64,000 bases of DNA from Paraprevotella clara YIT 11840 (GCF_000233955.1 NZ_JH376642.1:1-64000), one strand, 5' to 3'; numbered from the stretch's first letter, positions 25,557-34,762 are shown. Program-made: numbers and translations. The notes: generated by a model from the sequence alone, not told the origin.

Positions 25557-27203
25557 ATGAAAAGAAAAAACCTCATATTTGTAAGCGCATTGCTGGCAAG
25601 CCAGTCTATGATGGCACAGACACCATATATGAATGAGAATTATATGCCGACCGATTTAATCGGAAGTGCACGCTACGTAGGTATGGGCGGTGCATTAGGA
25701 GCATTGGGAGCCGATTTGTCTGCCGCTTCTTCCAATCCGGCTGCATTGGGACTCTATCGTAGAAGTGATGCAGCTTTATCATTCAGCGTATTGACCCAGC
25801 AAGAAAAACCGGATTTAAATGCAGACATGACCCATTTGTCTTTTGATCAGATGGGATTTGTGGTAAGCATCCCGGTTATGGCTAAAAGCGTAAGATATGT
25901 TAATTTTGGAGTCAACTATCAGAAAAGAGCCAATTTCAACCAGTCATTTATCGCAGATAACGGAGCCTTGAACGGTTTGTCGCAGACGCAACAAATGGCA
26001 GACATTCTGAACCATACCCAGTATTCCACTCCTTTGGCAGACCTGATGTATAATTCCTGCCTTGTGAATCCGGAATACATACGGGATAATCAAGGTAATG
26101 TGCAGGTAGACCAAGAGGGCAATCCCTTATATGATTCCTATAATGCCTTAGCGTCCGACCGGAATAATTATGACCGTACGACGGAAGGCGGTATCGCAGG
26201 ATATGATTTCAATCTGTCGATGAACATTAAAGACCGTGTGTATTTAGGTTTCACTTTGGGAGTGAACGACGTAGACTATTACAGTTACAGCACCTATCGA
26301 GAGTTCGGCACGATTTCGGACGGCCAAGGCAACTCTTACAGTGATTTCGAGAATTATTCCTTATATAACACCCAACATGTAAGTGGATATGGAATCAATG
26401 TGAAGTTGGGTGGTATATTCCGTCCCATCGGAAATTCCCCCTTCCGCATAGGTCTGGCCGTAGAAACACCGACTTTCTATCATTTGGAATCTTATTCTTC
26501 ATATAGTATAGACTCTCCCATGATGGAGGATGAGAACTATGACATCTACATCAATCAAGACAGAAACGGTAAGTTTATATATACCAATTATCTTCCGGAT
26601 GTAGATTTGGCAAACTTGCACATGAAAATTACCACACCGTGGAAATTTCGAGTTTCGTTAGGACATACGATTGGAACTTATCTGGCTATAGGAGCCGAAT
26701 ATGAATACGCCGATTACTCTAAAACGAAACAGGGGTATGAAGACTGGGACTACGACTATTGGGGCTATGGTTATTCCAGAGGAACGACACACGACCGCGA
26801 TATGGATGCGTTGCACAAGTCTACGTTACGCGGAAGCCATTCTTTCAAATTCGGTATGGAATTGAATCTGACGGATAATGTCGCATTCCGTGCAGGATAT
26901 AATTATTATTCCCGCATGTTCAAGGAAGAAGCGACTTTAGATCAAACAGGGCCTTCTCCGGCTTTCGGTTACCAAACTACAACAGATTATCTGAATAAAA
27001 ATGACGTGAATATATTCACAGCCGGTTTAGGCTACCACGGAAAGCATTTTTATGCCGATATGGCTTATAAGTGTCGCATACAGTCGGGAGATTTCTATGC
27101 ATTCGACGATACTTACATCACGCAAACCAGCGGTCGTCTTACTCCAGTGGATGTAAACCTAAATACCCATCAGGTATTTTTTACATTAGGATATAAATTC
27201 TGA
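25557..27203 (+). CDS. Outer-membrane beta-barrel protein, OmpP1/FadL-like (often called hemin receptor)
   Basis: 548 aa with a signal peptide (KNLIFVSALLASQSMMAQ). Seen: SARYVGMGGALGALGADLSAASSNPAALGLYRR, which is the conserved N-terminal plug region of the OmpP1/FadL/TodX family (quoted in parts; residues about 36-68), alternating hydrophobic strands, and a C-terminal beta-strand ending in aromatic Phe (FFTLGYKF), needed for barrel assembly. Family members carry hydrophobic compounds across the outer membrane; the label hemin receptor in databases has little direct support. It ends the two-gene unit begun at 24514. Confidence 0.82.
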   Translation: MKRKNLIFVSALLASQSMMAQTPYMNENYMPTDLIGSARYVGMGGALGALGADLSAASSNPAALGLYRRSDAALSFSVLTQQEKPDLNADMTHLSFDQMGFVVSIPVMAKSVRYVNFGVNYQKRANFNQSFIADNGALNGLSQTQQMADILNHTQYSTPLADLMYNSCLVNPEYIRDNQGNVQVDQEGNPLYDSYNALASDRNNYDRTTEGGIAGYDFNLSMNIKDRVYLGFTLGVNDVDYYSYSTYREFGTISDGQGNSYSDFENYSLYNTQHVSGYGINVKLGGIFRPIGNSPFRIGLAVETPTFYHLESYSSYSIDSPMMEDENYDIYINQDRNGKFIYTNYLPDVDLANLHMKITTPWKFRVSLGHTIGTYLAIGAEYEYADYSKTKQGYEDWDYDYWGYGYSRGTTHDRDMDALHKSTLRGSHSFKFGMELNLTDNVAFRAGYNYYSRMFKEEATLDQTGPSPAFGYQTTTDYLNKNDVNIFTAGLGYHGKHFYADMAYKCRIQSGDFYAFDDTYITQTSGRLTPVDVNLNTHQVFFTLGYKF

Positions 27204-27246
27204 TTATAAAGGAGCAAAGTCAGACGAAAAAAAATAGCAAAAAAGT

Positions 27247-27276
27247 TTTGCGTTTCAAAAAATATATCTAACTTTG
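27247..27276 (+). promoter_or_regulatory. Promoter of tRNA-Ala
   Basis: TTTG at 27247-27250 and TAACTTTG at 27269-27276 with an 18-bp gap, 16 bp before the mature tRNA 5' end. Confidence 0.6.
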
Positions 27277-27292
27277 CATCGTCAAAAAGGTT

Positions 27293-27366
27293 GGGGTATT
27301 AGCTCATCTGGCTAGAGCGTTTGACTGGCAGTCAAAAGGTGGCAGGTTCGAGTCCTGTATACTCCA
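27293..27366 (+). tRNA. tRNA-Ala (anticodon GGC)
   Basis: A 74-nt cloverleaf. The acceptor stem GGGGTAT pairs with ATACTCC and contains the G3:U70 wobble pair that marks alanine tRNAs. The anticodon arm TTTGA-CTGGCAG-TCAAA shows anticodon GGC at 27327-27329, and the T-arm carries GGTTCGAGTCC. Discriminator A at 27366; CCA is not encoded. Confidence 0.96.
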
Positions 27367-27400
27367 CATTTCTTTCTTATAAAGAAAGAAAAAATCAAGT

Positions 27401-27428
27401 AAAAGACATTTATTCAATGTCTTTTTTT
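27401..27428 (+). terminator. Terminator after tRNA-Ala
   Basis: Perfect 10-bp stem (27401-27410 with 27416-27425), 5-nt loop, within a run of T. A second AT-only hairpin (about 27369-27393) precedes it. Confidence 0.85.
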
Positions 27429-27542
27429 GTTATAATCCTCTATATTAAAGCAATTCTGGTACAAGGTATCTTCTTTGATACATATAGTATTTCTTTATTC
27501 GGATACTCTTTTGGTATTTTATTCTTTTTTTATTGCAAAACA

Positions 27543-27574
27543 TTTGCATTTAAAAATCGTTTGCACTATCTTTG
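27543..27574 (+). promoter_or_regulatory. Promoter of the Fur-family regulator gene
   Basis: TTTG at 27543-27546, 20-bp gap, TATCTTTG at 27567-27574: a complete match to the Bacteroidota consensus, 21 bp before the ATG at 27595. Confidence 0.75.
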
Positions 27575-27594
27575 CTCCAGAAGATGATAAATAA

Positions 27595-27999
27595 ATGGAA
27601 GCAATAGACAAAATAAGAGAAGCTGGATTAAAACTGACCCCACAGCGCAAAGCCGTATATGAGGCTATGATGGAGTTGCGCCATGCTCCTATTGAGGCAA
27701 TTATTTCCTGCGTGCAATCAAAAGACAAAGAAATAACCCTTTCTACGGTATATCGTATACTCGATTCTTTTTATAAAGCTGGTTTGCTATCGCAAGTATA
27801 CCATCCCCAAACGAACAAATGCTATTATGATATCACGGTTCATAGTCACCACCATTTGTTCTATGGGCAACAAATCGTAGATTACGAAGACCCTGAACTT
27901 ACGCAATTGATACGGCAACACTTGGAAAAGAAAAATCTTGTATCGGCTGATATAGAAAAGATACAAGTACAAATCACAGTTAATAAAAGTTTAATTTAG
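27595..27999 (+). CDS. Fur-family transcriptional regulator lacking the CxxC zinc motifs
   Basis: 134-aa metal- or peroxide-responsive DNA-binding protein. Seen: the N-terminal winged helix (GLKLTPQRKAVYEAM, TLSTVYRILDSFYKAGLL) and the HSHHHLF metal-site region. The structural Cys4 zinc site found in most Fur, Zur and PerR proteins is absent: the place where CxxCG normally follows HHH reads FYGQQ, and the only Cys in the second half is in NKCYYD. It is followed 13 bp later by a QueD-like gene, so the two likely form an operon that this protein may regulate (inference). Confidence 0.85.
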   Translation: MEAIDKIREAGLKLTPQRKAVYEAMMELRHAPIEAIISCVQSKDKEITLSTVYRILDSFYKAGLLSQVYHPQTNKCYYDITVHSHHHLFYGQQIVDYEDPELTQLIRQHLEKKNLVSADIEKIQVQITVNKSLI

Positions 28000-28012
28000 A
28001 AATGTTTTTGAA

Positions 28013-28579
28013 ATGAGAAGTATCACCACATTTGACTTGCAGTATGCGCACAGATTTTATGGCTTCCAAGGCGAAGCCCAGTACCTTCACGGACATACCG
28101 GTGTATTGACCATTGAAGTGGAAGACACGGTAAATGAAGGTGTAAACATGGTTTATCCATGTAACGAAATTCAGAAAGTAGCTTGGGACGTGCTTAAAAA
28201 TTTTGACCATGCCCTTGTTCTTCGGGAAGATGACCCTTTATTACCGGCTATTCTCGATGTGTACGAAAAGCAAGGTATCAAGAATGGTCATCCCCAGAAC
28301 AAAATGAAAGGCGAAGCATTCAAAACTCCGCTCGCTACAGCCTATCCTGACTGTCGTTTGGTAGTAACCAAGGAAACTATGACTGTAGAAGGTATGATTA
28401 AAATCGTATATGATCTCCTAAAAGAGAAATTAAATATTGCTAAGATCACCTTTACGAGCGGAGTGAATGCCGGTTCTGCCGAATTTGAAACGAAAAATAA
28501 TATCGAACGTTGTCCATTATGCGGTATTACCTTAAACAAAGAGGGAGTATGTCCGAAATGTGGATATAAGAAAAAATAA
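28013..28579 (+). CDS. 6-pyruvoyl-tetrahydropterin synthase / QueD-like protein with C-terminal zinc ribbon
   Basis: 188 aa, about 60 longer than standard QueD. Seen: the tunnelling-fold zinc ligands His12, His26 and His28 (YAHRF, YLHGHTG), and FDHALVL with the conserved Asp-His pair. Two departures: the catalytic Cys that normally lies between His12 and the HGH motif is missing (GFQGEAQYLHGH), and after about residue 160 comes a CPLC...CPKC zinc ribbon. QueD makes 6-carboxy-tetrahydropterin in queuosine biosynthesis; the missing Cys makes the exact reaction uncertain. It is probably co-transcribed with the Fur-family gene. Confidence 0.78.
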   Translation: MRSITTFDLQYAHRFYGFQGEAQYLHGHTGVLTIEVEDTVNEGVNMVYPCNEIQKVAWDVLKNFDHALVLREDDPLLPAILDVYEKQGIKNGHPQNKMKGEAFKTPLATAYPDCRLVVTKETMTVEGMIKIVYDLLKEKLNIAKITFTSGVNAGSAEFETKNNIERCPLCGITLNKEGVCPKCGYKKK

Positions 28580-28602
28580 CACTTCAATGTTGTTTTATTC
28601 AG

Positions 28603-28635
28603 AGGAGGCATCGGTAACGATGTCTCTTTTTATTT
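28603..28635 (+). terminator. Terminator of the fur-like/queD-like unit
   Basis: 11-bp stem with two G-U pairs (28603-28613 with 28618-28628), GTAA loop, then TTTTATTT. Confidence 0.75.
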
Positions 28636-28742
28636 AGCTTTGTAATATCTGATGCTTAGAGAACAGAAATATAAGAGTCTATCTTCTATTTTTTCCTTTA
28701 TTTTTCTCCCTTTGAAAGTGAGCTTATCTAAAGGATTTTCTG

Positions 28743-28750
28743 TATATTTG
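28743..28750 (+). promoter_or_regulatory. -7 promoter element of the susC-like gene
   Basis: TATATTTG matches TAnnTTTG, 52 bp before the ATG at 28803. The nearest TTTG (28711) is 28 bp upstream, too far, so activation by a regulator may be needed. Confidence 0.45.
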
Positions 28751-28802
28751 CCTATGTAAATACTCAAAGTGTACCAACGTTTACTCTTAAATCTCTTTGC
28801 TT

Positions 28803-31577
28803 ATGAAAAAAGGGACATTTTTATGGTTGGGGCGAATGGGATTACCCTTGTCTTTGGCATTATGCCATATATATCCTCTCGCAGCACAGAACAAAGTGAT
28901 TCTGCCGGATTCCATTCCCTGGATGTTGTCTGATTCATTAATGAGAGGAGACATACTGCAAATCGGCTATGCTACAGGAGACCGAAGAACCGTAGCCGGT
29001 TCCGTAGATCAGATTTCTGAAAAGAGAATGAACAAAGGTATGATTTCCAACCCTTTGAACTCTATTAACGGACAAGTAGCCGGTGTCAGCATGTTACCAG
29101 GAAGGGAGGCCATGCTCAACTCCGTACGTGTCAGGGGTACAACATCCCTTACCGGAGGTAATGACCCTTTGGTAATCATCGATGGCGTGTTTGCTGATTT
29201 GAGTACGTTAAGTATGATTTTTCCAGCCGACATCGAAAGTTTCACGATCCTCAAAGATGCTTCAGAAACGGCTCAATATGGCGCACGAGGTGCTTCGGGT
29301 GTCATAAAAGTAAGTACCAAACAAGGACACAGCGGAAGTTTCAGTTTGAGTTACGACGGGAATTTCAGTGTCGAGTCTATTTATAAAAACATGAAAATGC
29401 TTTCCGGAGATGCTTTCAGGAGCGTGGCACACGAACGCGGTATATCTATTTTAGATTTAGGTTATGACACGAATTTTCCAGAGGAAATTACGCGTATGGG
29501 ATGGGTACAAAATCATCATGTAGCTTTTGGAGGTGGTACGGAATCCTCTTATTATCGTGCTTCTCTGGCACTTTTGGATCGAAAAGACGTAGTGAAAAGT
29601 TCGGACTACCGGAATTACATGGCCAAGATAGACATTACGCAACGGGCGTTCAATGACCGCCTGCGTTTCGACCTGGGGGTAATGGGGGCCGTACGTAAGA
29701 GCAACAATTTGGTAGATATACAAAAGACATTTTATTCAGCCGCAGCTTTCAATCCCACTTTTCCGGCCCATAAGAACGCGACGGGCGGTTGGGATCAAGT
29801 GACAACTGCCAGTTGGATTACCAACCCTTTGGCCTGGATGGAAGTAAGCGACGAAGAATCGAATGCACATTTTAATGCCCATCTGAAAATGGAGCTGGTC
29901 CTAACCCCCCATTTGGTACTTTCCGCCTTCGGATCTTACTTGTACAATGTCATAGATAACGGACAATATCTTCCTACTACCGTATGGGCACATGGACAAG
30001 CTTATCGAAGCGAACAGAAGGTGGAAGATGTGCTGGGAAACGTGATGTTGAACTTCAATCGAGCTTTTGGAAAACATAAACTGGACGCTCTCCTGTTGGG
30101 AGAAGCGCAACAACGTGTTATGTCCGGCTTCCATACGACTGTCACGAATTTTACAACCGATAAGTTTGGTTTTCACAACCTACAGGCCGGAGCCGTAAGA
30201 CTATGGGAGGGGACGGGCTCTTATTATGAGAATCCTCGTCTGGCATCTTTTTTAGGACGTGTCAATTACGTGTATGACGATCGTTATGTGGCTACCGTAA
30301 ACATGCGTACCGATGCTTCATCCAAGGTAGGACGCAACCATCGTTGGGGCTTTTTCCCATCGCTTTCCGCGGCCTGGATTCTGAGTGAGGAAAATTTCAT
30401 GAAGTCTTTCTACTGGCTGAACAATCTGAAACTCAGATTCGGGTATGGATATTCAGGAAATCAGGATGCCATTGATTCTTACAATTCCCTCCAATTGGTG
30501 AAACCCAATGGCGTAGTATCCTCTGGCGGTGACCCAACGGTGACAATGGGGTTGATACGCAATGCCAATCCTGACTTGCGTTGGGAGGTAAAACGTACGA
30601 TGAACATTGGACTGGATGCTGCTTTTTGGGACGGACGGGCTATTTTCACATTTGATTATTACCATTCCGTCACGGACGACATGCTGTATCAATATGATGT
30701 AAGCGTACCGCCCTTTGCCTATAATAAATTGCTGGCCAATCTGGGATCCATGCGTAACAGCGGAGTGGAATTAGGATTCGGCTTCACTCCTTTGCGTAAA
30801 AAAGACATGGAACTGAACGTCAACGTCAATGTAACGTTCCAACGCAATAAGCTACTTTCTCTGAGCGGAATGTATAATGGAGAATATATGTCGGCTCCAC
30901 AATATACACCGATTGCCGACTTAACCGGTGCAGGCTTTCATGGTGGATACAATCACATCGTATACCAAATCGTAGGGCAACCTTTGGGTGTCTTTTATTT
31001 ACCCCATTGCACAGGACTCATCCAACGCGAAGACGGAACATACGCATACGAGATAGCCGACCTTGACGGGGGAGGTGTGGACTTGGAAGACGGAGGAGAC
31101 CGTTACGTAGCCGGACAGGCCACTCCCAAGACTCTATTGGGCTCCAACATCAGCTTCCGTTATAAGAATGTGGACGTATCGTTGCAAATCAATGGTGCTT
31201 TCGGACATAAAATTTATAATGGAACGGCCTTGGCTTATATGAATATGGGAAGTTTTCCCGATTACAACGTAATGGCAGCCGCTCCCCAACGTAACATTTA
31301 CGATCAGACTGCTACAGATTACTGGCTCGAAAATGGAAACTACGTGAATTTTGATTATTTGACTATCGGTTGGAATATCCCGTTGAAGAAATGGGGCAAA
31401 TACGTGCAGCATCTGCGTTTATCGGCTTCGGTAAACAATCTGGCTACCATTACAGCCTATTCCGGACTGACTCCTATGATCAACAGTTATATCGTAGATG
31501 CCACACTCGGAGTGGACGACAAACGGAACTATCCGGTATATCGTTCTTATACCTTGGGATTAACTATTCAATTTTAA
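28803..31577 (+). CDS. SusC-like TonB-dependent outer-membrane transporter, lacking the N-terminal regulatory-like domain
   Basis: Imports oligosaccharides (or other nutrients) with its SusD partner. 924 aa from ATG 28803. Seen: signal peptide ending in PLAAQ, the plug domain (SDQ-type SVDQISEKRM, VRVRGTTSLTGGNDPLVIIDGV, the SusC signature AQYGARGASGVI at about residues 158-169), a large beta-barrel, and a C-terminal strand ending LGLTIQF. Most SusC proteins carry a CarboxypepD_reg-like domain of about 80 residues between signal peptide and plug; here only about 40 residues are present, so it is absent. The substrate is not known, since no glycoside hydrolase or sensor gene is adjacent. Confidence 0.92.
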   Translation: MKKGTFLWLGRMGLPLSLALCHIYPLAAQNKVILPDSIPWMLSDSLMRGDILQIGYATGDRRTVAGSVDQISEKRMNKGMISNPLNSINGQVAGVSMLPGREAMLNSVRVRGTTSLTGGNDPLVIIDGVFADLSTLSMIFPADIESFTILKDASETAQYGARGASGVIKVSTKQGHSGSFSLSYDGNFSVESIYKNMKMLSGDAFRSVAHERGISILDLGYDTNFPEEITRMGWVQNHHVAFGGGTESSYYRASLALLDRKDVVKSSDYRNYMAKIDITQRAFNDRLRFDLGVMGAVRKSNNLVDIQKTFYSAAAFNPTFPAHKNATGGWDQVTTASWITNPLAWMEVSDEESNAHFNAHLKMELVLTPHLVLSAFGSYLYNVIDNGQYLPTTVWAHGQAYRSEQKVEDVLGNVMLNFNRAFGKHKLDALLLGEAQQRVMSGFHTTVTNFTTDKFGFHNLQAGAVRLWEGTGSYYENPRLASFLGRVNYVYDDRYVATVNMRTDASSKVGRNHRWGFFPSLSAAWILSEENFMKSFYWLNNLKLRFGYGYSGNQDAIDSYNSLQLVKPNGVVSSGGDPTVTMGLIRNANPDLRWEVKRTMNIGLDAAFWDGRAIFTFDYYHSVTDDMLYQYDVSVPPFAYNKLLANLGSMRNSGVELGFGFTPLRKKDMELNVNVNVTFQRNKLLSLSGMYNGEYMSAPQYTPIADLTGAGFHGGYNHIVYQIVGQPLGVFYLPHCTGLIQREDGTYAYEIADLDGGGVDLEDGGDRYVAGQATPKTLLGSNISFRYKNVDVSLQINGAFGHKIYNGTALAYMNMGSFPDYNVMAAAPQRNIYDQTATDYWLENGNYVNFDYLTIGWNIPLKKWGKYVQHLRLSASVNNLATITAYSGLTPMINSYIVDATLGVDDKRNYPVYRSYTLGLTIQF

Positions 31578-31588
31578 AGCATGACGAC

Positions 31589-33220
31589 ATGAGAAAGTGG
31601 ATTTTATGGGCGGGATATACCCTTATTTGCTGTTATGGTTGTGCAGGATTCTTAGATGAAGCCCCGCGAGACCAGTTACCCGAAGAGGACGCTTATGACA
31701 CGCCAGCCAATATATATCTGAACACTGTAGCTACCCTCTATAACTATGTAGGCGGATACGAAGACAGTCAAGGGTTGCAGGGAACCTGTCGAGGCGTATA
31801 TGACTTGAACACACTGACCACAGATGAAGCCTTGTTGCCGACCCGTGGAGGAGACTGGTACGACGGCGGACTTTGGCAAGGACTGTTCCTGCACGATTGG
31901 GGAGTCAATAATGACGTGATAGCAGCTTCGTGGGAGTATCTATACAAAGTGATTGTGCTTAGCAATAAGTCGATAGAACGTCTGACGGAACTGCAGAACC
32001 GTAAGGATGCTCCTGCAGAATTGAAAAATTATGTGGCAGAAGTCAGAGCCTTTCGGGCGATGTACTACTATTATTTGTTAGATATGTTCGGGCGTGTACC
32101 TTTGGTATTATCTTCGTCCACCCCCATGAAAGATGTCAACCAAAGCGAACGTGAGGACGTATTCAAGTTTATCGTAAACGAATTGCAGGCGGCATTGCCT
32201 TATCTGAATGAAGCGCACAGCAATCAAAAAGGTGAATATTATGGTCGGATGACCCGTCCGGTAGCCTGTTTCCTGTTGGCCAAGCTATTCCTGAATGTAG
32301 AGATTTACACGGATAACGACTGGACGGACGGAAGCCGTCCCAGTGGAAAAACATATCGAGTGAAAATTGGCTCCCAAACACTGAACGCATGGCAGGCCGT
32401 ACAAGCGTATTGCGATTCGATACGGGGTATGGGATACCAATTATCCTCGCGCATGGCTGATAATTTCGTGGTCTATAACGAGCCTTCGGAAGAAAATATA
32501 TTTACGATACCGATGGATAAACATGCATTGCAAAACCAAATGCAATATTTATTCCGTTCCCGCCATTACAACCATGGAAAGGCTTACGGACTGAGTGGAG
32601 AGAATGGAACCAGTGCTACGGTTGAAACTTTACGTACATTCGGTTACGATACTGATTCGGTAGACCATCGCTTCGAAGACAGTTTCTTTGCCGGAACGGT
32701 TTTGGACCCAAATGGCAACCCGGTGAAACTGGATGACGGAAGTACCCTGGAGTATCTACCGTGGGCCATACGCTTGGACGTATCGGCACAACCTTACGAG
32801 AAATCCGCCGGTGCACGGATGAAGAAGTATGAAGTAGACCTGAAAAGCACAAAAGACGGTAAATTGTCGGACAACGACATCGTATTGTTTCGTTATGCCG
32901 ACGTATTACTGATGAAAAGCGAGGCTAAAATAAGAAACGGGGAAGACGGAACAACCGAGCTGAACGAAGTACGGCAACGTTCTGGTATGTATCCTCGTCC
33001 GGCTACCCTTCACAATATCCTGGAGGAACGTAAGTTGGAGCTCGTATGGGAAGGATGGAGAAGACAGGATATGATTCGTTTCGGCACCTATACGCAAGCT
33101 TACACCGACCGTCCGCAACTGGAGGGTGAGTCATCAGGCTACACCACGGTGTTTCCTATCCCAGCCAAGGTGCTGTCTTTGAATCCGCGCTTATCCCAGA
33201 ATCCCGGATATGAGAAGTGA
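31589..33220 (+). CDS. SusD/RagB-like surface nutrient-binding lipoprotein
   Basis: 543 aa. Seen: a lipoprotein signal peptide with lipobox CYGC (Cys18), FLDEAPRDQLPEEDAYDTP at the mature N-terminus, the SusD-type VRAFRAMYYYYLLDMFGRVPLV block at about residues 152-173 (a TPR-like helix), and the C-terminal ILEERKLELVWEGWRRQDMIRFG and FPIPAKVLSLNPRLSQNPGY endings typical of the family. It starts 11 bp after susC. The ATG at 31589 is chosen by the signal peptide. This SusCD pair stands alone, without enzymes, an ECF sigma factor or a hybrid two-component regulator nearby. Confidence 0.93.
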   Translation: MRKWILWAGYTLICCYGCAGFLDEAPRDQLPEEDAYDTPANIYLNTVATLYNYVGGYEDSQGLQGTCRGVYDLNTLTTDEALLPTRGGDWYDGGLWQGLFLHDWGVNNDVIAASWEYLYKVIVLSNKSIERLTELQNRKDAPAELKNYVAEVRAFRAMYYYYLLDMFGRVPLVLSSSTPMKDVNQSEREDVFKFIVNELQAALPYLNEAHSNQKGEYYGRMTRPVACFLLAKLFLNVEIYTDNDWTDGSRPSGKTYRVKIGSQTLNAWQAVQAYCDSIRGMGYQLSSRMADNFVVYNEPSEENIFTIPMDKHALQNQMQYLFRSRHYNHGKAYGLSGENGTSATVETLRTFGYDTDSVDHRFEDSFFAGTVLDPNGNPVKLDDGSTLEYLPWAIRLDVSAQPYEKSAGARMKKYEVDLKSTKDGKLSDNDIVLFRYADVLLMKSEAKIRNGEDGTTELNEVRQRSGMYPRPATLHNILEERKLELVWEGWRRQDMIRFGTYTQAYTDRPQLEGESSGYTTVFPIPAKVLSLNPRLSQNPGYEK

Positions 33221-33309
33221 TGAATTGCTTGAAAAACCTGATAGGTTAAAAAAAACAAATACGGAGAATTTTCTATTTAAATACCTACTATTAGTTACTA
33301 AATTAATGC

Positions 33310-33317
33310 TACATTTG
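33310..33317 (+). promoter_or_regulatory. -7 promoter element of the rnf operon
   Basis: TACATTTG matches TAnnTTTG, 28 bp before the ATG at 33346. No clear TTTG at -33. Confidence 0.5.
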
Positions 33318-33345
33318 CGGCGATTTGCAATATCGAGTTTACAAA

Positions 33346-33765
33346 ATGGCCCAAATAATCATACATCGAGGTACCGTGAAAAGCGTGAAAGGAAAACACA
33401 TCTGTGTGCAGATAACCCAAGCTTCCGCGTGTTCATCTTGTGTAGCTAAAAAAATGTGTAATTCATCGGAAAGCAAAGAGAAGCTGGTCGATATTGTCAG
33501 CTCCGAAGCATTTTCTTACCGGGTAGGAGAGGAAGTACTCCTGACCGGAAGTGTGGAAATGGGACTGACAGCCGTGTTTTGGGCTTACGGTGCGCCGTTG
33601 TTGCTATTGATGGTTGTCTTGCTTGCTACTTTACAAGTCACGACTGACGAGCCATTGGCAGCCCTGATGGCATTAGTAGGCCTGGCAGCCTATTACGGTG
33701 TGCTCTATCTCAACAAAAACAGGTTGACAAGAAAATTTTCATTTACCATTAAACACATAAAATAA
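33346..33765 (+). CDS. RseC/MucC-like SoxR-reducing system protein
   Basis: 139 aa, start at the ATG 33346 (MAQIIIHRG) rather than a TTG seven codons upstream. Seen: a soluble N-terminal part with conserved cysteines (Cys20, and CxxC plus Cys at 29, 32 and 38), then two membrane segments (residues about 75-125: VFWAYGAPLLLLMVVLLAT and LAALMALVGLAAYYGVLYL). RseC-family genes commonly precede or sit in rnf operons; in enterobacteria the protein helps the Rnf/Rsx complex keep SoxR reduced. Here it is the first gene of the rnf operon, 8 bp before rnfB. Confidence 0.88.
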   Translation: MAQIIIHRGTVKSVKGKHICVQITQASACSSCVAKKMCNSSESKEKLVDIVSSEAFSYRVGEEVLLTGSVEMGLTAVFWAYGAPLLLLMVVLLATLQVTTDEPLAALMALVGLAAYYGVLYLNKNRLTRKFSFTIKHIK

Positions 33766-33773
33766 ACATTGTT

Positions 33774-34730
33774 ATGAACGTGATTTTGATTGCAGTAATC
33801 ATTCTGGGAGTCGTAGGGCTGGTGGCATCCATCATGCTGTATGCGGCATCCAAGAAGTTTGCTGTCGTAGAAGATGAACGCATCGGACAGGTGGCCGAAG
33901 TCTTGCCGCAAGCCAATTGTGGGGGATGCGGTTATCCGGGATGTGCCGGTTTTGCCGCTGCTTGCGTGAAAGCGGCAGACGGCGGTTCGCTCGAAGGCAA
34001 GTTATGCCCCGTAGGCGGACAACCGGTTATGGAAAAAGTAGCCGGAATTTTGGGGCTTGCGGCTACGGCCAGTACCCCGAAAGTCGCCGTTGTGCGTTGC
34101 AACGGGACTTGTGCCAATCGTCCGCGTGTGGTGGATTACGACGGAGTGCGTAGTTGCCGCGTGCAACTGTTAGCGGGCACAGGGGAGACAGCGTGTGCAT
34201 TCGGTTGCTTAGGAGGCGGCGATTGTGTGGCGGCGTGCCAGTTCGGTGCGTTGTCCATCAATCCGGAAACAGGGTTGCCCGAAGTGGACGAAGAACGCTG
34301 TACGGCTTGTGGTGCCTGCGTCAAGACCTGTCCGCGAAGAGTCATCGAGCTCCGGCCGAAAGGACCGAAAAACCGCCGAATGGTCGTGATGTGCGTAAAC
34401 CGCGACAAGGGCGCTGTGGCTAACAAAGTTTGCAAGGCTTCCTGTATCGGTTGCGGTAAGTGCGTGAAGACCTGTCCGTTCGAGGCCATCACTCTCAACA
34501 ACAATTTGGCCTATATCGACCCGGAAAAGTGCAAGTTGTGCCGAAAGTGTGAGGAAGCTTGCCCGAAAGGAGCCATCCATGCCATCAACTTCCCACCGCG
34601 TAAGCCGAAAGTGGAGAAACCGGCTGCAACAGCAGCCCCGAAACCAGCCGAGCCGGCTGCACGACCGGTATCCGCTCCCGCAGCACAGCCTGTAACCACC
34701 GTTACATCGGAAGAAAAGAAAGAAGCATAA
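33774..34730 (+). CDS. rnfB: Rnf electron-transport complex subunit B (ferredoxin-type)
   Basis: Membrane-anchored iron-sulfur subunit that passes electrons between ferredoxin and the Rnf complex. Seen: an N-terminal membrane anchor (residues 3-26), a four-Cys Fes-type motif (NCGGCGYPGC...), and three later CxxCxxCxxxCP [4Fe-4S] motifs: CTACGACVKTCP, CIGCGKCVKTCP and CKLCRKCEEACP, plus an extra Cys-rich region in between. The last about 40 residues are Ala/Pro/Lys-rich and probably flexible. 318 aa, longer than the proteobacterial RsxB, as in other Bacteroidota. Confidence 0.95.
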   Translation: MNVILIAVIILGVVGLVASIMLYAASKKFAVVEDERIGQVAEVLPQANCGGCGYPGCAGFAAACVKAADGGSLEGKLCPVGGQPVMEKVAGILGLAATASTPKVAVVRCNGTCANRPRVVDYDGVRSCRVQLLAGTGETACAFGCLGGGDCVAACQFGALSINPETGLPEVDEERCTACGACVKTCPRRVIELRPKGPKNRRMVVMCVNRDKGAVANKVCKASCIGCGKCVKTCPFEAITLNNNLAYIDPEKCKLCRKCEEACPKGAIHAINFPPRKPKVEKPAATAAPKPAEPAARPVSAPAAQPVTTVTSEEKKEA

Positions 34731-34762
34731 TTCATAGGATTGTCAAATTAAAAAAGAATATC

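Noticed and set aside
27321-27587. 88-codon frame starting inside tRNA-Ala
   Set aside because: It begins in the tRNA, crosses its terminator and the promoter of the next gene, and has no family features.
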